A DNA stretch of 64,000 bases from Bacillus sp. 123MFChir2 (GCF_000383235.1 NZ_KB910934.1:1-64000); one strand, 5' to 3'. Numbered from the stretch's first letter, positions 7,682-17,354 are shown. Numbers and translations are program-made. The notes: generated from the letters alone by a model not told the origin.

Positions 7682-7855
7682 AGATGATGTATAAATGCCG
7701 TTATTCCTTCCTTCATCATACCGCGGAACTCATGATTACCGTCTAGCAATAACCACGACGCGTTATCTACAATATTATGATGCTGTTTCTGTGAAATTTC
7801 GTCACTTATCATCGAAAGTATTTCTTCAAGAATAGCAATTAATAATCTACCATAA
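7682..7855 (-). pseudogene. C-terminal remnant of an unrecognised gene
   Basis: Read on the minus strand, 7682-7855 is open for about 57 codons and ends at a TAG (7682-7684): VNYGRLLIAILEEILSMISDE, then QKQHHNIVDNASWLLLDGNHEFRGMMKEGITAFIHHL. It begins right after an in-frame stop with no start codon or ribosome site. The composition is protein-like and better than chance for this AT-rich DNA. I do not recognise the parent family. It may be the tail of a truncated gene, or noise. Confidence 0.35.
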
Positions 7856-7904
7856 TTTACTTAATAAAATATACTGTGTAGCCAGCAATGGATTTATGAC
7901 TGTT

Positions 7905-7958
7905 GAATTAATATGACATGTTACCACGTTTCACTTCTGTAACATGTCATATTAATTC
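7905..7958. repeat. Perfect 20-bp inverted repeat with 14-nt loop
   Basis: 7905-7924 (gaattaatatgacatgttac) is the exact reverse complement of 7939-7958. The stem is symmetrical, contains the inner palindrome ACATGT, and is not followed by a convincing T-run, so it is an unusual terminator if it is one. No gene borders it directly. Confidence 0.75.
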
Positions 7959-8241
7959 TTGTTATTCTGTCACTATTACTTCGTGCATATGTTCCTACTC
8001 CATTTACTTTGATTAGTTACATATAAAATTTTAGTAGCTAGATGTTGAGAAGATGTAATTCATCATATTTTTTTATTAATACTATAAAAGGTAAAAAGTA
8101 ATAGTCATACCAATTTTTCTTGAACGCTCAATGCTATTTCTGACAAAAATAATCCTGCAAATGAAATTTTATGTAAAATTCCGCATTTTTTCTGATATAC
8201 TAAACATCGTAATATATACATAGTTTTAGAGGGAGACAAAA
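7959..8241. other. Intergenic stretch before the excalibur-domain gene
   Basis: No reading frame or RNA gene recognised. An extended -10 (TGATATACT, -10 hexamer at 8196-8201) lies about 40 bp before the excalibur-domain gene and is its likely promoter; the -35 is weak. Confidence 0.45.
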
Positions 8242-8844
8242 ATGCAAAGTAAATTTTGGACTATTTTATTTTTAATCATCTTCTTTCCTGTTGGTTTATT
8301 TTTAATGTGGAAACATAAACATTTCACAAAAACAGTGCGTGTTATCATTACATTATTATTCCTATTCTTGATTCTATTATCATCGTGTAACAATAACACA
8401 AGTAGCGCTCAAAAATCTGAATTAGAAAAGAAAGAGCAAGACTTAAACAAACTTGAGAAAAAATTGAAAGAAAAAGAAAAGGAATTAGATGAAAAATCTA
8501 AAGAATGTCAAAAAAATACTGAAGAAGAAAAGAAAAAATTAGAAGAACAAAAGAAATTAGAAGATGATAAACGTAAGCAAGAGGAAGAACAACGCAAACA
8601 AGAAGAAGCGCGAAAACAAGAGGAATTGAAAAAACAACAAGATGAGCAGAAAAAACAGGAAGAACAAAAGAAACAACAAGCTCAAGCTGAACAACAACCT
8701 AATAACAATTTACCACAAGGTAACTATAACTTTAAAAGTTGTAAAGAAGCCAAAGCTGCTGGTTTCTCAAATATTCCGAAAGGACATCCAGCATATTCGT
8801 CAAACTTAGATCGAGATGGTGATGGAATTGCTTGTGATAAATAA
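8242..8844 (+). CDS. Membrane-anchored coiled-coil protein with C-terminal excalibur domain
   Basis: A 200-residue protein. Two hydrophobic segments lie in residues 6-50 (the second, IITLLFLFLILLSSC, ends in a cysteine and could pass for a lipobox). About 95 residues of Lys/Glu/Gln coiled coil follow (65-155). The C-terminus, NFKSCKEAKAAGFSNIPKGHPAYSSNLDRDGDGIACDK, is a typical excalibur calcium-binding domain with the DxDxDGxxC loop. Such proteins sit at the cell surface, sometimes linked to nuclease domains; here no nuclease is present. AGAGGGAG lies seven bases upstream of the ATG. Function unknown beyond a probable calcium-binding surface role. Confidence 0.8.
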   Translation: MQSKFWTILFLIIFFPVGLFLMWKHKHFTKTVRVIITLLFLFLILLSSCNNNTSSAQKSELEKKEQDLNKLEKKLKEKEKELDEKSKECQKNTEEEKKKLEEQKKLEDDKRKQEEEQRKQEEARKQEELKKQQDEQKKQEEQKKQQAQAEQQPNNNLPQGNYNFKSCKEAKAAGFSNIPKGHPAYSSNLDRDGDGIACDK

Positions 8845-8852
8845 TTAAGTGT

Positions 8853-8882
8853 AAAGCCCTCTCATGTGAGAAGGGCTTTTTA
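8853..8882 (+). terminator. Terminator after excalibur-domain gene
   Basis: AAAGCCCTCTCA pairs with TGAGAAGGGCTTT (one bulge), followed by a run of T. It lies nine bases after the stop at 8844. Confidence 0.85.
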
Positions 8883-8957
8883 TTTACAAAATTCACTTTA
8901 CCTTATTCGAAATGCATGATCAAAATTGTAACTTCTGATTAATATCAGATACTTGTT

Positions 8958-11900
8958 CTATTTCACCACAAACCTCGTCTTACTACATCCATCTTTCTGC
9001 TTCATTACTTCCAGCACTGCTGGCATTGCACTCTTCAATTCTTGTATGTGCGAAATTACACCGATAAAGCGTCCTGATTTTTGAAGATCAATTAAAGCAT
9101 CTACTGCTTTCGTTAATGATTCTTCGTCTAATGAACCGAAGCCTTCGTCAATGAACATTGTTTCAATTGAAATACCGCCTTCGTATGATTGGATGATATC
9201 AGCCATACCAAGTGCTAAGCAAAGGGAGGCGTTAAATTTTTCGCCGCCGGATAATGTTTTTACATCACGTGTTTGCCCTGTATAGGCATCGTAGACATCT
9301 AATCCTAAACCGCTTTGTCGATTTCGTTTTTCTACCCGTTCACTTCGTTTTAAGAAAAATTGTCCGTTCGATAGTTTTCGAAGTCGTTCATTGGCTACTT
9401 GAACAATTTGCTCTAAATATTCTATTAAAATGTAACGCTCAAATGAAATGCGACTTTCATTGTCACCTTTCATCACTTCATATAAATCAACAAGCTCTTG
9501 GAATGCTGTTTCTTCTTCATAAATTTGTTCATCAATGCGGCGAATATTTGTATGCAGATCAGAAATATATTCATTGGCACTGTTCGTACGCTGACGTTGT
9601 TCTTTAATAATATCAAGCTGAATTTCTAATTCTTTTAACTGTTCTTCTATTTGCGTTAACTCTGTCCATTCTTTTCCACTGAGCGCCTCTGTTAATTCTT
9701 CAATTTGTTTCGTTAATACTTCGAGCGCCCCGTAATACGATTGAATGTGTTGTTGCAAGCTTATTCGCTCTGCGTCAGATAATTTAGCCTCAGTATATGC
9801 TTGCTGACTTGCAAAGCCGCTTGCTTCAAGTTCTTTCATGAAACGTACATACTGTTCTTCTTTTTTCTTTGTTCTTTGTGTAAATTGTTGCTGCGCTGCT
9901 TTATATGCTTCTTCCACGCGAATTTTTTCACTCGTACAACGCTGAAATTCATCTTGCGCTCTTTGCCATGCTTCTTGCAGACTGTGAAGTAAAGAAGCTT
10001 TCGTTTCACACGCTTGTTGCCATGCTTCTAATGTTTGCATCTCTGCTGGAATTTTTTCTTTATCATTTTCATACGCTGTTCGCAGTTGAATCAATTCCAT
10101 TTCAGAGCGATGCAATTTCCCTTCTACTTCACGTTTAGTCTCCTGCAATTTATCTAATTGTTCGTCTAGCTTTTGTAGCTGTGGCGATAATTGTTTCCGT
10201 TCTTCTTCAGTCGACTTTAACTCGTTTACTTCTGCAGCAAGTTGTTTTCCTTGCTGGATTAATGTTTGATACACATCTCCAAGCTCTATTGCAGCGTATC
10301 CGCGACTCTGCACTTCTTTACATAGTTCTTCATATTGTCTTTTATAAAAATTACATTTTTCTTCCATTTGAACAAATTGCTTTTCAGTCTGTGCTTTTTG
10401 TTCACGAAGGTTATTTAACTGTTCTTCATCAACAGATAATTCTTGTTCAGTCGCTTTATTGGGATGAGCAGTACTGCCACAAACTGGGCAAGGTTTACCA
10501 TCATGTAAATGAATTGCTAACTGGCCAGCTTGTTCACTTAACCATGATTTCTCCAAAGTTTCATATGCTTGCTGAGCAGTATTCATCTGCTTTAAGGTAA
10601 CCTTTCTTTCCTCCTCATACTTTTGCACTTCTTGCCACACTTGGTAAGTATCTTTTAATACTTTTGCATCTTCACGCATACGGCTTAACTGCTCCGCTTT
10701 TGTTATATATTGCTCAAGTGCTTGTTCCATCTGTTTTAGCTTACTGGCAAGCTGTTGTTTTTGTGCACTACTGAATTCTTGCTGCTCCTCTAATTTACTT
10801 ATCTCATGCTTAAATTGCTTCATTTGTTTTTCTGCCGCTGCTAATTTTATTTTCTTATCAGCAAATGTTGCAATTACTTCTTTTAATTCTTCTAACATTT
10901 GAATGTTTCGCTTCGTTTCTTCACGGACCGTTTCATTGTTTTTTTCTTGTTCGTACTGCTGCTTTGCACGTTCATAAGCTAATACTAGCTGTTCTTGTTT
11001 GCCAGCCATTTGCTTCATATATTGCTCAGCTTGCTCTGCACTTTGAACTGCTTCATCATACCATTGTTCAAACGGTAATAATCGGTTTGCTTGCTCGGCT
11101 TGTTTAAATTGTTGTTCTTTCATTTCAATAGAAGAACGTTCTTGTCCTAATAAATCATAACGATTTTGTTTTGTTTGCAAATCTTGTAATCTATCATTCA
11201 AAGCTTTCGCCTCATGATAACCGGTTTCCGCTTCTTTTAATTGCTTTAACTGAATGGATTCTTGTTGTTCTAATTGCTTTGCTTGTTTTTCATAAAAATC
11301 AATTTCTTGTTGAAGCGCTTCTACTACTTGATGTGTATTCACGTGTTCTTGATTTGCTAATATTTCAAGTAGTGCACCATCTCGCACAGGAAGTTTGAAA
11401 ACGTTACGAAAGTACAATTCTCGTTCTTTTTGCTTTTCTTGCAGAACATCTTTCCATTCTTTACGCTTTTGATCTAATAACTCTCTCATTAACTTATATC
11501 GATCTGTTTTAAAAATGCGGCGTAAAATTTCCTCTTTATTTTCTGTTTCAGATGTTAACAGTTTACGAAATTCACCTTGTGGGAGCATCACAATTTGACT
11601 AAATTGATGCTTACTAAGACCAATTAAATCTTCCACTTTTTTGTTTACATCCGTCACATGGAAGCGATCTACACATGGAATCTGTTCATCACCAGCAACT
11701 TCATAAAATTCAATCGCATGGCCCGTAATCGTTTTATTCCCTTGCTTTTTATGACCAAGTTGACGTTTTATACAATACGTTTTTTCTTTTAATTGAAATA
11801 ATAATTCAACGTTTGTATATACGTTATCATCAGCAAATTGACTACGAAGCATATTCGTATCATTACGTTCTTCTCCGCTTGCTTCTCCGTATAATGCGTA

Positions 11901-12047
11901 ACAAATCGCATCAAAAATCGTTGTTTTTCCCGCACCTGTATTTCCAGAAATCGCAAAAATACGGTGTTCGCCTAGTTCTTCAAAATCAATTGTTTCTTGT
12001 TGTTTATATGGACCAAGCGCTGTCATAATAAGTTTGATAGGTCTCAT
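8958..12047 (-). CDS. sbcC: Exonuclease subunit SbcC
   Basis: A 1029-residue SMC-like ATPase, the usual length for Bacillus SbcC. The N-terminus MRPIKLIMTALGPYKQQETIDF and Walker A GNTGAGKTTIFD (about 35-46) are typical. Two long coiled coils flank a zinc-hook CPVC (about residue 515). The C-terminal half has the signature LSGGEKFNASL and Walker B MFIDEGFGSLDEE. With SbcD it forms the Mre11/Rad50-type complex that opens hairpins and trims DNA ends in repair. Its ATG overlaps the sbcD stop by four bases, showing coupling. Reading frames seen on the opposite strand here are shadows. Confidence 0.96.
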   Translation of the reverse strand: MRPIKLIMTALGPYKQQETIDFEELGEHRIFAISGNTGAGKTTIFDAICYALYGEASGEERNDTNMLRSQFADDNVYTNVELLFQLKEKTYCIKRQLGHKKQGNKTITGHAIEFYEVAGDEQIPCVDRFHVTDVNKKVEDLIGLSKHQFSQIVMLPQGEFRKLLTSETENKEEILRRIFKTDRYKLMRELLDQKRKEWKDVLQEKQKERELYFRNVFKLPVRDGALLEILANQEHVNTHQVVEALQQEIDFYEKQAKQLEQQESIQLKQLKEAETGYHEAKALNDRLQDLQTKQNRYDLLGQERSSIEMKEQQFKQAEQANRLLPFEQWYDEAVQSAEQAEQYMKQMAGKQEQLVLAYERAKQQYEQEKNNETVREETKRNIQMLEELKEVIATFADKKIKLAAAEKQMKQFKHEISKLEEQQEFSSAQKQQLASKLKQMEQALEQYITKAEQLSRMREDAKVLKDTYQVWQEVQKYEEERKVTLKQMNTAQQAYETLEKSWLSEQAGQLAIHLHDGKPCPVCGSTAHPNKATEQELSVDEEQLNNLREQKAQTEKQFVQMEEKCNFYKRQYEELCKEVQSRGYAAIELGDVYQTLIQQGKQLAAEVNELKSTEEERKQLSPQLQKLDEQLDKLQETKREVEGKLHRSEMELIQLRTAYENDKEKIPAEMQTLEAWQQACETKASLLHSLQEAWQRAQDEFQRCTSEKIRVEEAYKAAQQQFTQRTKKKEEQYVRFMKELEASGFASQQAYTEAKLSDAERISLQQHIQSYYGALEVLTKQIEELTEALSGKEWTELTQIEEQLKELEIQLDIIKEQRQRTNSANEYISDLHTNIRRIDEQIYEEETAFQELVDLYEVMKGDNESRISFERYILIEYLEQIVQVANERLRKLSNGQFFLKRSERVEKRNRQSGLGLDVYDAYTGQTRDVKTLSGGEKFNASLCLALGMADIIQSYEGGISIETMFIDEGFGSLDEESLTKAVDALIDLQKSGRFIGVISHIQELKSAMPAVLEVMKQKDGCSKTRFVVK

Positions 12048-13201
12048 GCTCTCTCCCCCTCTCGTTCATGGACTGTTTTTAATACTTCTAAGAAGAGACG
12101 TTCTTTTTCCTCTGATAACTCCGTTCCTTTCATTTCTTTGTAAAAAGCTTTCACAAGGGAAAGATCATCCATTTTATGACGTGAAGTGACTGCAATGTTT
12201 TCATTCGCTAATTCTTTTCTTTGAATAACACGCTCTACGTGCATTGCATTCGGATATACAGAACGAATCTTTTCCATTGGTTGCAATACAGGATTTTCAT
12301 CTAATAACTTTACAAATACATAGTCTTCGGAAACAGGGTGTCGCAGCAATTCATCAATTTTTGCCTCAACCGTTCTCATTTTACGCTTTGGTGTTAATGA
12401 TCGTTTTTCAAGTGTTACTTGTCCTACTTCGTTTAATTCAACAATGTAAAACCCTTTTTTATGATGCTCTTCTGAAATAGAATAAGCGAGCGGTGAACCT
12501 GCATAGCGAATTGTTTCATTTCGTACGTAATGTGCCTGGTGCAGATGACCAAGCGCTGTGTAATGAAAAGCGTCAAAATAATGACTGTTTACATATTCTG
12601 CTCCGCCAATAGATAATGGCCTTTCAGCATCACTTGTATTTTCTTCTGCTTCCCCTGATGAAGTTACAAAAGCATGTCCAACAAAGACATGACGCACTTC
12701 TTTATCCATACTTTCTGATAACTCATTCATAAAAATACGCATTGCATCGTCATGACTACGAATGTCCTCATTTTTTATAACGTGACGAACAATGCTTGGA
12801 TCGACATATGGAACTAAATGAAAATGTACTTCTCCATATTCATCGTGCATAACAACCGGCTCATATGGATATTGAAATTGTCCGACAATGTGTAAGCCTT
12901 GCTTCTTCATTAAACTACTTCCAAAATGAATACGATCTGGACTATCATGATTTCCCGCAATCGCTAGTACTGGTGTTTGTAATTCAATTACGATTTTTTG
13001 TAATGTTTCATTTAATAAATCTACCGCCTCTGTCGGAGGGATGGCACGATCATATAAGTCTCCTGCAATTATGACAGCATCTGGTTTTTCTTCTTTAACT
13101 GCTTGTATAAATTGTTCTAAAACATAGCGCTGATCTTCTGTCATATAAACACCATGTACAAGCTTTCCTAAATGCCAATCGGCTGTATGAAAAAATTTCA
13201 T
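12044..13201 (-). CDS. sbcD: Exonuclease subunit SbcD
   Basis: A 385-residue Mre11-type phosphoesterase. Metal-binding motifs in order: HTADWHLGK (D-x-H), IIAGDLYDR (GD), LAIAGNHDSPDR (GNHD), VFVGHAF and ALGHLHQAH (GHxH). It supplies the nuclease activity for SbcC. The frame is open to 13285, but GAAAGGAAGG precedes the ATG at 13201, giving MKFFHTADWHLGK, the conserved start. It ends inside the sbcC start codon. The DUF2584 gene just upstream ends at 13225, so the three may be co-transcribed. Confidence 0.95.
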   Translation of the reverse strand: MKFFHTADWHLGKLVHGVYMTEDQRYVLEQFIQAVKEEKPDAVIIAGDLYDRAIPPTEAVDLLNETLQKIVIELQTPVLAIAGNHDSPDRIHFGSSLMKKQGLHIVGQFQYPYEPVVMHDEYGEVHFHLVPYVDPSIVRHVIKNEDIRSHDDAMRIFMNELSESMDKEVRHVFVGHAFVTSSGEAEENTSDAERPLSIGGAEYVNSHYFDAFHYTALGHLHQAHYVRNETIRYAGSPLAYSISEEHHKKGFYIVELNEVGQVTLEKRSLTPKRKMRTVEAKIDELLRHPVSEDYVFVKLLDENPVLQPMEKIRSVYPNAMHVERVIQRKELANENIAVTSRHKMDDLSLVKAFYKEMKGTELSEEKERLFLEVLKTVHEREGERA

Positions 13202-13224
13202 CTTTTCCTTCCTTTCTCTTCTAT

Positions 13225-13464
13225 TTAATTCACAGATTGAAGTGAAATAAGTTGATATAAAAGCGTCGTTCTTCCCTCTGTCCATTCTACTTTCTTAACA
13301 ACGGCACTTCCAACAAGCTCTTGTCTTGTTTTATACACCGGCATTATTTCATCCACTACAAATAAATGATATCCTTCTAACGTTAATTGAAATATATTAT
13401 CTTCTGTATGTAATCGTTTCTCAGTTTCATTTACAATAATCTTTGTATGCATTTCAAACTTCAT
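13225..13464 (-). CDS. DUF2584-family protein
   Basis: A 79-residue protein: HTKIIVNETEKRLHTEDNIFQLTLEGYHLFVVDEIMPVYKTRQELVGSAVVKKVEWTEGRTTLLYQLISLQSVN. The pattern of a short beta-rich protein with G-x-A-V-x-K-x-E-W and a Y/R-L-x-S-L ending is that of DUF2584, a small Bacillus family of unknown role. An AAAAGGGG site precedes the ATG. It lies 23 bases upstream of sbcD on the same strand, which suggests shared transcription rather than a shared function. Confidence 0.7.
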   Translation of the reverse strand: MKFEMHTKIIVNETEKRLHTEDNIFQLTLEGYHLFVVDEIMPVYKTRQELVGSAVVKKVEWTEGRTTLLYQLISLQSVN

Positions 13465-13719
13465 GCAAAAACACCCCTTTTTTTATGTCTCTATTTTAAT
13501 AGTATAGCGGGCATTACTGATTGACAAGAGAATGAATGAGAAAGGTATAACTTCCCTAATAAAAAATCATTCAGCTTCTGTCATTATTTATAGTATGAGA
13601 AAAGTAACAACAGAATATAAAGTGAAACTTTACTGTTTTAAATGCCTAAGAGATTTACTACTATTGATTTTTTTATTTCTTCTTATTACGGTATGTGAAA
13701 TTAAATATTACTTTAAAAT

Positions 13720-13744
13720 AAAAGTGCCGTAAACGACACTTTTA
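13720..13744 (-). terminator. Terminator of the small membrane protein gene
   Basis: On the minus strand AAGTGTCGT pairs with ACGGCACTT (one G-U pair) over a two-base TT turn plus flanking bases, followed by TTATTTT. It overlaps the stop codon of the gene ending at 13742. Confidence 0.7.
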
Positions 13745-14002
13745 TTTTTGTAAATAATCCTTCATCACAACGTACAACACAATGAATAGTAATACTGTCA
13801 TAAAAAGCCATGAAAGTATTGCAACGTAATTATTTTCAGTTAATGAAAAGCTAATCGCAATTGTTAAAATGAAAATTGGAAATACCAATCGTACTTTATC
13901 TTGCACCGTATCCTGCTCTGGATCTTCTAGATGGAAATAAAAAGTTAAACCAACCATAAGAAAAGACAAAATAATGACCGATAATAGCAAAATCCCTGGC
14001 AT
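13742..14002 (-). CDS. Small three-TM membrane protein, unknown
   Basis: An 86-residue protein with hydrophobic segments at about 3-22, 38-53 and 58-80, separated by an acidic loop HLEDPEQDTVQDK. A GGAAGGGGAG-type site precedes the ATG at 14002. It has its own terminator at the stop codon. I do not recognise the family. Confidence 0.65.
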   Translation of the reverse strand: MPGILLLSVIILSFLMVGLTFYFHLEDPEQDTVQDKVRLVFPIFILTIAISFSLTENNYVAILSWLFMTVLLFIVLYVVMKDYLQK

Positions 14003-14714
14003 TCCAATCTCCCCTTCCTTTACTTTCTTAGGCCACGTACAATTAAATATTTTATATTTAAATATACATAACGCTAAAATATAGAAAACTTGTTATATAT
14101 AAATACAAGTTGTTTTTTTAACGTATAAGTCGCTACTATGCAGAATAAAACACGGCCGCTACTTGCTTTCTACCTTTGCACGTGGCAGGAAAAGGCACTG
14201 ACCGCCTCTATGCATGGCCAGTTGCTCTGTTCTCCTCCCCTAAAAAAGTGGTTTTTATGTCATTTTTTCAATTTGTACTTATATATCTATTGATTAAAAC
14301 CTTTATTATGAAAAATTTCAAATCATAAGTTTTATAATCACATTTGTGAATGATATCAATTCATCGTTAGAAGTTTAATATTCATTTTTCTTTTATAAAA
14401 TCCTTCCAAAATATCTCGCCAAAATATGCGGCACTTTTACTCTTTATTCATTAATATAAAGAATATTTCCCTCTTTCTCCAAAAAACACAAAAAAATGCA
14501 TGACAAGTAAAGATCATGTCTATTTTCTACAGTATATTCATTTGCTCTTCATTTTAAAACAAAGAAAGACATGTGATATTGCAGGATTAAAGAAAAAAAA
14601 CAAGAAGTTTATATATAAAAATGCACTTTCTCTGTCTTTTTACAAAAAGTCTATTTTCCTAGACACTGACACAACTTGTGAAAACAAACAGAGAATGATA
14701 GAGGAGGATATACT
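14003..14714. other. Intergenic stretch of 0.7 kb with repeat A and hairpin
   Basis: It holds a hairpin with T-run (AACTTGT 14087-14093 with ACAAGTT 14105-14111, then gttttttta), repeat A copy 2, and about 430 bp of AT-rich DNA before the hydrolase gene. A 72-codon frame at 14500-14718 has Lys-rich, low-quality coding character and overlaps the hydrolase start, so I do not call it. I found no -24/-12 sigma-54 site here. Confidence 0.5.
14126..14286 (+). repeat. Dispersed repeat family A, copy 2
   Basis: Same order of blocks as 299-470 with small deletions (for example around 14170), from taagtcgctactatgcag to caatttgtacttatatat. Same orientation as copy 1. Confidence 0.8.
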
Positions 14715-15767
14715 ATGACTGACCAAGTTCTATTTTCAGTTAACAAAAATGGCGTAGCTACAATTACATTAAATCGCCCAAAAGCATTAAACTCCATTTC
14801 TTATGAAATGATAGGACCAATGACGCAAAAATTGAAAGAATGGGAAATGGATAATCAAATTCATCTTGTCATTATAAAAGGCGCAGGTACGAAAGGACTT
14901 TGTGCCGGCGGTGACATTAAGACTCTTTATGAAGCTCGTTTACATGACTCTGCCATGCAAAAAGCGGAGCAATTTTTTGAGGATGAATTCCAATTAGATA
15001 TGCTCGTTTATAAATTTTCTAAACCAATTATCGCTTGTTTAGATGGCTTTGTTATGGGCGGAGGTGTTGGACTTACTTACGGAGCTAGTCATCGAATTGT
15101 AACTGAGCGAACAAAGTGGGCTATGCCAGAAATGAATATCGGGTTTTTTCCTGATGTCGGATCTGCTTATTTCTTAAATAAAGCGCCGGGCTATATCGGA
15201 CGTTACTTAGCATTAACAGCTTCTGTCATTAAAGCACCTGATGCACTATATATCAATGCTGCTGATTTTTATATCTCTAGTGAAAAATTAAATGCCTTTC
15301 TTAATCACATTGAACAAATAGATTGGCATACAAAAGACATACATACAGCATTAACAGAGCTAATCAATGATTATTCAGAAGTTCTTGTTACCGAGAGTGA
15401 ACTTTCGTCATTCCAAACAGAGATTGATAAGCACTTTTCTTTTCGCACTGTCGAAGAAATTATCGATTCTTTAGAAAAAGATGCGAGTCCTTTTGCAACT
15501 CAAACAAAAGAAACAATGTTATCAAAATCACCTTTCTCCCTAAAAATAACTTTAAAACAATTTATTGATGGAAAAGAAAAAACATTAGAAGAGTGCTTTG
15601 CTACTGATCTTGTGCTCGCTAAAAATTTTCTGAAACACGAAGACTTTTTCGAAGGAATACGTTCTGTTGTCATTGATAAGGACCAGAATCCACAATATAA
15701 ATATAAACATTTAGAAAATGTTTCGGACGAAGTGGTAACTAACTTTTTCCATCTTATAAGAAGCTAA
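14715..15767 (+). CDS. 3-hydroxyisobutyryl-CoA hydrolase
   Basis: A 350-residue crotonase-fold protein. The N-terminal signature TLNRPKALNSISYEM and the oxyanion-hole segment CLDGFVMGGGVGLTYGASHRIVTERTKWAMPEMNIGFFPDVGSAYFL match HIBCH proteins, which have PE-x-x-IGFFPDVG where plain hydratases differ; the length of 350 also fits the hydrolase rather than the 260-residue hydratases. It frees 3-hydroxyisobutyrate from its CoA ester in valine breakdown. AGAGGAGG lies seven bases before the ATG. It faces the mmsA operon tail-to-tail, sharing a terminator, and supplies the substrate for MmsB. Confidence 0.88.
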   Translation: MTDQVLFSVNKNGVATITLNRPKALNSISYEMIGPMTQKLKEWEMDNQIHLVIIKGAGTKGLCAGGDIKTLYEARLHDSAMQKAEQFFEDEFQLDMLVYKFSKPIIACLDGFVMGGGVGLTYGASHRIVTERTKWAMPEMNIGFFPDVGSAYFLNKAPGYIGRYLALTASVIKAPDALYINAADFYISSEKLNAFLNHIEQIDWHTKDIHTALTELINDYSEVLVTESELSSFQTEIDKHFSFRTVEEIIDSLEKDASPFATQTKETMLSKSPFSLKITLKQFIDGKEKTLEECFATDLVLAKNFLKHEDFFEGIRSVVIDKDQNPQYKYKHLENVSDEVVTNFFHLIRS

Positions 15768-15808
15768 TAATAGCAGATTGAATTTCTAGCATTAAACATT
15801 TTTCCAAT

Positions 15809-15840
15809 AAAAAAGTGTCCAATACAATGGACACTTTTTT
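15809..15840. terminator. Bidirectional terminator between hydrolase gene and mmsA
   Basis: AAAAAAGTGTCCA (15809-15821) pairs exactly with TGGACACTTTTTT (15828-15840) over a six-base loop. It serves both converging genes. Confidence 0.92.
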
Positions 15841-15849
15841 ACATTCCCC

Positions 15850-17310
15850 TTAAAACCAACGTTCTGTCACTACTTTTTTACGTGTATAAAATTGTACACC
15901 ATCTTTCCCATTTGTACCTAGGTCACCGTAGAAAGAAGCTTTATTTCCTGCAAATGCGAAAAATGCCATTGGAGCTGGAACGTTTACGTTTACGCCAATC
16001 ATCCCTGCATCGATATTATCACGGAATGTTTGTGCGTGTTTACCACTTGACGTATAAACGACTGCACCATTTGCAAATTTTGATTGGTTTGTAAGCTTAA
16101 TCCCTTCTTCTAAATCCTTCACTCTCACAATGCTTAATACTGGAGCAAAAATTTCATCTTGCCAAATTTTCATATCTTGATTCACACCATCAAAGATTGT
16201 TGCTCCAACGAAATACCCTTCCCCTACTTCTTCATTAATTTTACGGCCATCTACTAATAAAGTAGCTCCATCTGCTACACCGCTATTAATATAGCCTAGT
16301 ACACGCTCTTTATGAGATTCACGAATTAATGGCCCTACATAATTCTCTTCATGAAAACCATCACCGACTTTTAATTTACGCGTTTCTGATACAAGAACAT
16401 CAATGAATTCATCAGCAATTTCATCAACTACCGCTACAACAGAACATGCCATGCAGCGCTCTCCACTGCTCGCAAATGCAGAACCAATGACACCTTGTAC
16501 TGTCTTTTCAATATTACAGTCCGGCATAACAATTGCATGGTTTTTCGCTCCTGCAAGTGCTTGTACTCGTTTTCCATATTTTGTTCCTGTTTCGTATACA
16601 TAGCGTGCAACTGGCTCAGATCCAACAAATGAAACAGCTTGAATATCTTTATTTTCTAAAATGCTATTTACAACATCTTTTCCACCTTGTACTAAGTTTA
16701 AAACCCCATTTGGGAAGCCCGCTTCATAGAATAATTCTACTAGTTTTTCTGCTAAAAGCGGCGTTCTTTCAGATGTCTTTAATACAAATGTATTACCGCA
16801 AGCGATTGCTAATGGGAACATCCATAGTGGAATCATCATTGGGAAGTTGAACGGAGTAATACCAGCAACAACTCCAATTGGGTATCTCCAAATTGAACCA
16901 TCAATTCCACCTGCAATATTCGGAAGCGCTTGCCCCATCATTAAATTTGGTGTTGATGTTGCCAGTTCTACAGCTTCAATTCCTCGCTGCACTTCGCCAG
17001 TTGCATCTTTTAATGTTTTACCATTTTCTAATGTAATAATTTTTGCAAGTTCATCTTTATTTTCTTGTAAAAGTTGTAAATATTTATATAACTGTCTTGA
17101 GCGATTTGGAACTGGTACTTTAGACCATGTTTCATATGCTGCTTTTGCAGCTTCAACAGCACGATCCACATCTTCTTTTGGAGAAAGTGGAACATAAGCA
17201 ATTATTTTCCCAGTCGCAGGATTCGGAACAGCTTCCACTTCTGTGCCGGTAGATTCTACCCATTCACCATTAATATGATTTTTCACACGTTTAATTTCTG
17301 TTGTAATCAT
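15850..17310 (-). CDS. mmsA: Methylmalonate-semialdehyde dehydrogenase (CoA-acylating)
   Basis: A 486-residue aldehyde dehydrogenase. It has the Rossmann glycine motif [15 protein letters not shown] (about 225-240), the catalytic cysteine in [16 protein letters not shown] (about 285) and the MmsA-specific opening [14 protein letters not shown] and ending [20 protein letters not shown]. It turns methylmalonate semialdehyde into propionyl-CoA using NAD and CoA, the last step of valine breakdown. It is third in the ACAD-mmsB-mmsA operon, 44 bases after mmsB, and so is likely under sigma-54 control from 20010-20026. The propionyl-CoA made can enter the adjacent prp genes' pathway. Confidence 0.94.
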   Translation of the reverse strand: MITTEIKRVKNHINGEWVESTGTEVEAVPNPATGKIIAYVPLSPKEDVDRAVEAAKAAYETWSKVPVPNRSRQLYKYLQLLQENKDELAKIITLENGKTLKDATGEVQRGIEAVELATSTPNLMMGQALPNIAGGIDGSIWRYPIGVVAGITPFNFPMMIPLWMFPLAIACGNTFVLKTSERTPLLAEKLVELFYEAGFPNGVLNLVQGGKDVVNSILENKDIQAVSFVGSEPVARYVYETGTKYGKRVQALAGAKNHAIVMPDCNIEKTVQGVIGSAFASSGERCMACSVVAVVDEIADEFIDVLVSETRKLKVGDGFHEENYVGPLIRESHKERVLGYINSGVADGATLLVDGRKINEEVGEGYFVGATIFDGVNQDMKIWQDEIFAPVLSIVRVKDLEEGIKLTNQSKFANGAVVYTSSGKHAQTFRDNIDAGMIGVNVNVPAPMAFFAFAGNKASFYGDLGTNGKDGVQFYTRKKVVTERWF

Positions 17311-17354
17311 TGTATTCGCTCCTTTTCATTTTTTATATTTGCTAGTATTCATTG

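Noticed and set aside
8400-8700. Lys/Glu/Gln codon repeats considered as a CRISPR-like or satellite array
   Set aside because: The periodicity is that of a coding coiled coil; there are no regular spacers or identical repeats.
9254-11398. Several plus-strand frames of 60-140 codons inside sbcC
   Set aside because: They lie wholly antisense to an intact, well-recognised 1029-residue gene and have Leu/Phe/His-rich shadow composition without ribosome sites.
13532-13732. 66-codon plus-strand frame upstream of the small membrane protein's terminator
   Set aside because: No clear ribosome site, no recognisable domain and its end runs into the terminator hairpin of the opposite-strand gene; kept out as unproven.
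14287-14714. Sigma-54 promoter for the 3-hydroxyisobutyryl-CoA hydrolase
   Set aside because: A CGGCAC near 14429 and a TTGCAG near 14580 are not at -24/-12 spacing from each other.
14500-14718. 72-codon frame overlapping the start of the 3-hydroxyisobutyryl-CoA hydrolase gene
   Set aside because: Lys/Phe-rich AT-driven composition, no ribosome site, and the strong GGAGG belongs to the hydrolase.
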